From Firmicutes bacterium UBA5486 (GTDB taxonomy: Bacteria > Bacillota > UBA4882 > UBA10575): DNA of 9,720 nucleotides. Position numbers and translations under genes: made by a program. This document shows positions 5,936 through 9,720 of this stretch, in pieces; the first letter of the stretch is position 1; the number at the start of each line of letters is the position of its first letter. The notes under the pieces were generated by a model. The model did not search any database. It saw only the letters and a list, made by a program, of their open reading frames with translations, and was not told where the DNA came from. The DNA lies in assembly GCA_002427045.1 (NCBI GenBank), contig DIPO01000021.1:1-9720 (forward strand). Reading direction: 5' to 3'.

Positions 5936-7069
5936 TCATATAGTTACTTCTATTTTCTTCACCTGTTTTTTACGGAACAAATAAGAAAGGAGTAATCCAT
6001 ACCCTAGAACTTTACTAAGTATTGTAATTATAAAACCAATATAAGGTAACCATTTTAAGAAGGCTAATACAAAACCACCGGATATAAAGAGGAAAACCGG
6101 ATGGATTTTTTTATTTTTCCATAATAACCTATAGAGTAATTTTCCCATCAATAAATAACTAGGAAGTTCTCCATAAAGTAATAAGATGAAAAAAAGTATT
6201 AATAAGCATATCCCTAGCGGAAGGCCAATTAAAAGTGCAGAGAAGAAAATTGAAAGTAATGGTAATAGAAACACTCCCCCCACTCCCAAAAGAATCAAAC
6301 GTCTCCAGGAAATAGAGGATAATTCTGTCATCTCCATCCACCCGCGGGGAGAGATTAACAGCCAGATTACACCAAAAAATAAACCACCCAAAAACCAAAG
6401 ACCCTTAAACACTGGAAGGCCTGAAGATGAAGCTAGCTCATATTCACTGATTTTTCCTCCGATCTTAGTTCCAGATTCAATAATCGGCGTAATCCCAGCA
6501 GGATAATAAAAATCGCCGCCAATTAAAGCACTTTCAGCAATGAATCCTTTGTTTACACCTATTTTTAGATCTTCTCCAACTTTTCCCGTTAAGTTAAATA
6601 TATTTCCGTTAACTACAGCTGATTCCCTGATCTCTCCGGAAATATTAGCCAGGTTATACCAACCCCATAAAGTGGAAACCGTAGCCTCTGGTTCAATTAA
6701 GAGTTCAGTCCCGGCTGCTGAAATGTTTCCTGCTACCAAACCATTTATCCTGGTTACCATCGATAGTAAGCGCAAGTTTCCCTGGAGATTCCCGGTGATT
6801 TCAGTTCTTCCCACCATTCCAAGCAGATCCCCATCAATCTGGCCACTAACCTTTAATTCTTCAGCAAAAATAAGCAAATCACCTTTTACTCTGCCTTTAA
6901 TCTCCACAGAACGGCCGATTACCCAGAGATCTCCTTCAAACTCTTCGCCCTCCCGGATATAAACTTCATTTTCTACTATACTATCCCAAGATCCCAATAC
7001 CGGAGTAGCTGACAGCAGTATAAATATTAAAATTATTGCCACTGGTAAAATAATCTTAACTTTTTTCAT
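5936..7069 (-). CDS. Bactofilin-like beta-repeat protein with signal peptide and C-terminal membrane region
   Basis: This 377-residue protein begins with a signal peptide (MKKVKIILPV then a hydrophobic run to about 25; likely cleavage near VLG-SW). Residues 40-205 are a run of short strands with recurring G-x-(I/V)-x-G-(D/N)-L units (EGDLWVIG, KGDLLIFA, DGDLLGMV, QGNLRLLS, NGNIFNLT, GGDFYYPA), the pattern of bactofilin-type polymer-forming beta helices. Residues 223-365 carry about four or five membrane helices. The beta region would therefore face outward, unlike classical cytosolic bactofilins. A role in envelope shape or assembly is inferred only. ATG at 7069 is chosen because AGGAAGG lies seven bases upstream; two further ATGs stand directly before it. 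A frame opening at GTG 7108 would add 13 residues encoded inside a repeat fragment. The helicase gene ends 97 bases upstream, so joint transcription is possible. Confidence 0.85.
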   Translation of the reverse strand: MKKVKIILPVAIILIFILLSATPVLGSWDSIVENEVYIREGEEFEGDLWVIGRSVEIKGRVKGDLLIFAEELKVSGQIDGDLLGMVGRTEITGNLQGNLRLLSMVTRINGLVAGNISAAGTELLIEPEATVSTLWGWYNLANISGEIRESAVVNGNIFNLTGKVGEDLKIGVNKGFIAESALIGGDFYYPAGITPIIESGTKIGGKISEYELASSSGLPVFKGLWFLGGLFFGVIWLLISPRGWMEMTELSSISWRRLILLGVGGVFLLPLLSIFFSALLIGLPLGICLLILFFILLLYGELPSYLLMGKLLYRLLWKNKKIHPVFLFISGGFVLAFLKWLPYIGFIITILSKVLGYGLLLSYLFRKKQVKKIEVTI

Positions 7070-7076
7070 CATCATA

Positions 7077-7083
7077 CCTTCCT
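7077..7083 (-). promoter_or_regulatory. Ribosome binding site for the bactofilin-like gene
   Basis: AGGAAGG on the minus strand precedes three consecutive ATG codons (7075, 7072, 7069). Spacing is one, four and seven bases, so the third ATG is the most likely start, with the second as an alternative. Confidence 0.75.
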
Positions 7084-7092
7084 GCTTTAATA

Positions 7093-7121
7093 GATTGCAT
7101 AATTTCACTAATTAACCACAA
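7093..7121. repeat. Left-end fragment of the MITE-like family
   Basis: GATTGCATAATT followed by ACTAATTAACCACAA matches the left arm of the copies at 2215 and 5770 (GGAATTGCATAATT, then TTTAACCACAA). No right end follows. It provides the region just upstream of the bactofilin-like ribosome site, including the unused GTG at 7108. Confidence 0.5.
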
Positions 7122-7146
7122 GTCTGGATTCTTAACTAGAAATGTT

Positions 7147-7166
7147 TCACTGGGGTGAGCGACTAC
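7147..7166 (+). repeat. Second-family short repeat touching the helicase stop codon
   Basis: TCACTGGGGTGAGCGACTAC, followed by CTAAAGAT, resembles CACCGGCATGAGCGACTAC and TTAAGAT at 5667-5693. The similarity runs into the helicase stop codon (TAG at 7167-7169), so the last bases of that gene may derive from or adjoin an insertion. Confidence 0.4.
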
Positions 7167-9452
7167 CTAAAGATTCACTTCAACCAGGTCACGATCCATT
7201 TTATTTATACAATTTTTAAGTTTAGCAGCAAGCATTGGATCTTCTCCCAAACAAGCTGCACGAATCTGCCTTAACAGATCAATTCCGCGACGAAAAGCAG
7301 AAACAATATCACCTTCTTGTAGGTCAGTTGCATAATTAAGTAGTTCAAAAAACTCACAACCCTGACTCCATCTATAAGCCAAAGGCGATAAGCTTGGAAA
7401 GAACGTAACCCCGTATTCATCCACTCCATAGCGGTAAACCAGTTCTTTAATAATCTTTTTGATCATTTTTTGATCGAAAGGAAGCAGATTTTGATTCGGT
7501 ATCCGTTCTCCTTTACGCGGTTCATAATCTACAGCCACAATGATGGAGTTTATCTGGTCCTCATCCCATTCATGAAAGTATCCGGCAAAGTAAAACTCGG
7601 TAAGTAATAATTCCTGAGCATAAATCTGAGAAGCAAACTCACCCCTGGGCAATAATACTCCATCTTTAATATAATCCATCTCTTCCAAAATCGTGGTCTT
7701 AGCTTCTAAGTCTTCCTCAAAACGTCCGGCCACTTTCATCGAAGAGACTCTTTCCTCCAGTCCTAGCTGTTCACTATAGAGATTCTCATAAAACTCAATC
7801 CGCTTAGCACAACGATCCTGCTCTTCAGGAGTGCAATTTCTAGGATTGCTTTCTGCCAGTGAGTTTTTTAGCTCCTGAATTTCTCTAGCTGTAGCCGCTT
7901 TAGTCCTTTTTCCTTTAATAAATTTTAACCTTCGTTCCTTCTTGCGCAGGCGTTTCTTTGCCAGTGCCCGGGCATGCGGGCAAGAAAGACTACCCCAGTC
8001 ATCACAGATCACATTCCGGATCTTACCTGATTCCGATTTAACCCTTGATAATCGCTTTTCCAAACGAATTTTATCATTTATAGCCTGGAATGTAGCAAAG
8101 TTTTGATTAAGAATTAACGAAATCTGTGGACGATAATGATTTTTAAAGAGATTCAATACTGAATTATAGCTAAGGTTAAACCTACTAATCAATTCTTCAA
8201 TCTCATTAGCATTGGTACTAGGAAAATCCTCAATCCGGTAACGATTTAAATCCGCAAGAATATATACAAAACCTTTTTTATCAATCCCCCTCCGGCCTGC
8301 TCGCCCTGCCATCTGAAAATACTCCAGAGTAGACAAAGGCCGGAAGGATATTCCATCCCATTTTGTGGGGGCATCAAAGCAGACACTCCGTACCGGATAA
8401 TTGATACCCACAGCAAAGGTTTCTGTAGCATACATTACTTTTACCAAGTTTTTTCCGAAGAGGACCTCAATTAATTCCTTAAGTGCCGGCAGGAGGCCTG
8501 CATGATGAAAAGCAATCCCACGGAGAAATATCTTTTTTAGGCGATGGATTCTCTGCCAACTCTCTAGATTATATTTAGTAATAATCCAGTTAATAATCTC
8601 TTCAACCTCATCTTTTTCCTGTTCAGTTAAAAAGTTAAATCTTTCACTTAGTTCCCATGCTTTTGTCTCGCATTGCTGCCGGCTAAAAACAAAGTAAAGA
8701 CAGGGAAGCCCATCTTCTTTATCAATATAACGAACTAAATCTATGTGGGTGCAGAACTTCCTCCGCTTATGCCTATTAGATACAAGCTCGTCCTCTTCCT
8801 TTTTCTTTTTTTCCCAAGCATTATTTAGTTTTTTTAGATTAGTGGCACCGGTTAAAGGATTATAAACATAATGTTCTAGGGGAACCACTCGATCGGTTTT
8901 TCTTACTACTTTTACTTGGTGGCCTTTAATCTCCTCGATCCATTCCGCCAATTCCCAAGCATTAGGTATAGTGGCGGAAAGTCCTAATAAACGGAGGCCA
9001 GGTGGCATAAAAATAATCGATTCTTCCCAGACTGTGCCACGGCTTTCATCGGCAAGATAATGAATTTCATCAAAAATAACATGAGAATGACTATTTAAAC
9101 GCTCTTTTTCCTGCTGAAGAATATTACGGAATATTTCTGTTGTCATAATCGTTACATCTGCTTCTGAATTAATAACCACATCACCAGTGATAATCCCCAC
9201 TTTTTCCTCTCCATACCATTCCTTAAACTCTTTATACTTCTGATTGGAAAGGGCTTTAATCGGAGCAGTATAAATAATCCTGTTCCCCTCATTAATCGCA
9301 TGCGCAATTAAATAATCTGCAACTAAGGTTTTACCTACCCCAGTAGGAGCAGAGACTAAAACAGAGTAACCATCTAACAAATACTCAATTGCTTCTCTTT
9401 GAAAATCATCCAGAACATAATTTCTAAATGTTAATCCAATATTCTCCTGCAT
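7167..9452 (-). CDS. Ski2/HelY-like superfamily 2 helicase
   Basis: This 761-residue protein is an ATP-dependent helicase, most likely acting on RNA, of the Ski2/Mtr4/HelY group. Motifs in order: a Q-motif-like LDDFQREA at 14-21, Walker A APTGVGKT at 35-42, TAPIKALSNQK at 62-72, DEIH at 128-131, SAT at 159-161, HHAGLLP at 316-322, ATETFAVGINYP at 342-353 and QMAGRAGRRG at 380-389, all intact. Residues about 400-580 form a basic, helical middle region containing two C-x7-C pairs (Cys483/Cys491 followed by His493, and Cys540/Cys548) that could bind metal. The C-terminal part, about 585-755, fits the DSHCT domain of Ski2-type helicases. The ATG has a GAGGAG site eight bases upstream. The acetyltransferase gene ends 55 bases before it. 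No exosome or RNase partner is present here. Confidence 0.9.
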   Translation of the reverse strand: MQENIGLTFRNYVLDDFQREAIEYLLDGYSVLVSAPTGVGKTLVADYLIAHAINEGNRIIYTAPIKALSNQKYKEFKEWYGEEKVGIITGDVVINSEADVTIMTTEIFRNILQQEKERLNSHSHVIFDEIHYLADESRGTVWEESIIFMPPGLRLLGLSATIPNAWELAEWIEEIKGHQVKVVRKTDRVVPLEHYVYNPLTGATNLKKLNNAWEKKKKEEDELVSNRHKRRKFCTHIDLVRYIDKEDGLPCLYFVFSRQQCETKAWELSERFNFLTEQEKDEVEEIINWIITKYNLESWQRIHRLKKIFLRGIAFHHAGLLPALKELIEVLFGKNLVKVMYATETFAVGINYPVRSVCFDAPTKWDGISFRPLSTLEYFQMAGRAGRRGIDKKGFVYILADLNRYRIEDFPSTNANEIEELISRFNLSYNSVLNLFKNHYRPQISLILNQNFATFQAINDKIRLEKRLSRVKSESGKIRNVICDDWGSLSCPHARALAKKRLRKKERRLKFIKGKRTKAATAREIQELKNSLAESNPRNCTPEEQDRCAKRIEFYENLYSEQLGLEERVSSMKVAGRFEEDLEAKTTILEEMDYIKDGVLLPRGEFASQIYAQELLLTEFYFAGYFHEWDEDQINSIIVAVDYEPRKGERIPNQNLLPFDQKMIKKIIKELVYRYGVDEYGVTFFPSLSPLAYRWSQGCEFFELLNYATDLQEGDIVSAFRRGIDLLRQIRAACLGEDPMLAAKLKNCINKMDRDLVEVNL

Positions 9453-9507
9453 CTATTGTTCTCCTCAATTCTTTTCCTCGAGCTAACTTTAGGCTATCTT
9501 TCCTAAA

Positions 9508-9720
9508 TTAATTTAACCGTTTGTTAGTTTCTATAATAAAGGCAATCTCATCACACTTAGGAAATTTCGGGCAATTAATACATTCTTTCCATACCTTTGT
9601 TGATAATTCTTCTTTTGGTATCTCACTGAACCCACACTTTGCAAAGAAAATCTTCTGGTAAGTAAGGACAAAAACCCGTGGTATCCCTAGATACCTTGCT
9701 TCCTCAATCAGTTTACCCAC
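9508..9720 (-). CDS. argA: C-terminal part of an ArgA-type GNAT N-acetyltransferase (partial)
   Basis: Only the last 70 codons are inside the window; the frame continues past the edge, and GTG at 9720 is an internal valine rather than the start. The segment GKLIEEARYLGIPRVFVLTYQKIFFAKCGF has the helix-strand-helix-strand pattern of the end of a GNAT domain. It is followed by VWKECINCPKFPKCDEIAFI. This cysteine-rich tail, C-x2-CP-x4-CDE, is what I recall from the short stand-alone ArgA-type acetyltransferases of Firmicutes, which make N-acetylglutamate for arginine synthesis. The acetyl-CoA loop lies outside the window, so substrate cannot be judged. It may be cotranscribed with the helicase 55 bases downstream. 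The symbol is a family-level suggestion. Confidence 0.7.
   Translation of the reverse strand: MGKLIEEARYLGIPRVFVLTYQKIFFAKCGFSEIPKEELSTKVWKECINCPKFPKCDEIAFIIETNKRLN

Noticed and set aside
1..9720. CRISPR array
   Set aside because: The repeats are few, irregularly spaced, in mixed orientation and differ in length; there are no regular spacers or cas genes.

Overview
The window is AT-rich chromosomal DNA. Its strong GGAGG-type ribosome sites, GTG starts, U-tailed terminators and gene families (a short FtsH paralogue, a CheX-like protein paired with an HD-GYP protein, an L,D-transpeptidase, and a short ArgA-type acetyltransferase with a C-terminal cysteine motif) suggest an anaerobic low-GC Firmicute, perhaps Clostridia or Halanaerobiia. 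That placement is an inference from gene content. Every gene I can support lies on the minus strand, so transcription runs from high to low coordinates.

In transcription order: (1) the C-terminal end of a probable ArgA-type GNAT acetyltransferase, cut by the window edge (9508-9720); (2) a Ski2/HelY-like superfamily 2 helicase (7167-9452); (3) a secreted-then-membrane protein with a bactofilin-like beta-repeat region and a multi-helix C terminus (5936-7069); (4) an exported YkuD L,D-transpeptidase with a peptidoglycan-binding domain on each side (4567-5493), ending in a strong terminator; (5) a two-gene operon of a CheX/CheC-like phosphatase (3894-4364) and an HD-GYP c-di-GMP phosphodiesterase (2762-3880), also ending in a strong terminator; (6) a two-gene operon of an unrecognised single-pass membrane protein (1622-2191) and a short membrane-anchored FtsH-like AAA+ zinc protease (138-1622), whose stop and start codons overlap by one base.

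The spaces between genes are rich in repeats. A MITE-like element with GGAATTGCATAATT ends and nested palindromes occurs once complete (5770-5917, 148 bp), once interrupted by about 85 bp (2215-2444), and as fragments near 2669 and 7093. A related palindrome sits at 1-108. A second short repeat built around GGCATGAGCGAC occurs about four times, beside or inside the first. Three listed reading frames have better internal starts decided by ribosome binding sites (CheX-like, L,D-transpeptidase and bactofilin-like genes).

Functionally the window mixes envelope biology (transpeptidase, bactofilin-like protein, membrane protease) with signalling (CheX-like plus c-di-GMP turnover). I see no phage genes, transposase, CRISPR array, tRNA or rRNA. 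The least explained parts are the membrane protein/FtsH-like pair and the nested-palindrome repeats.
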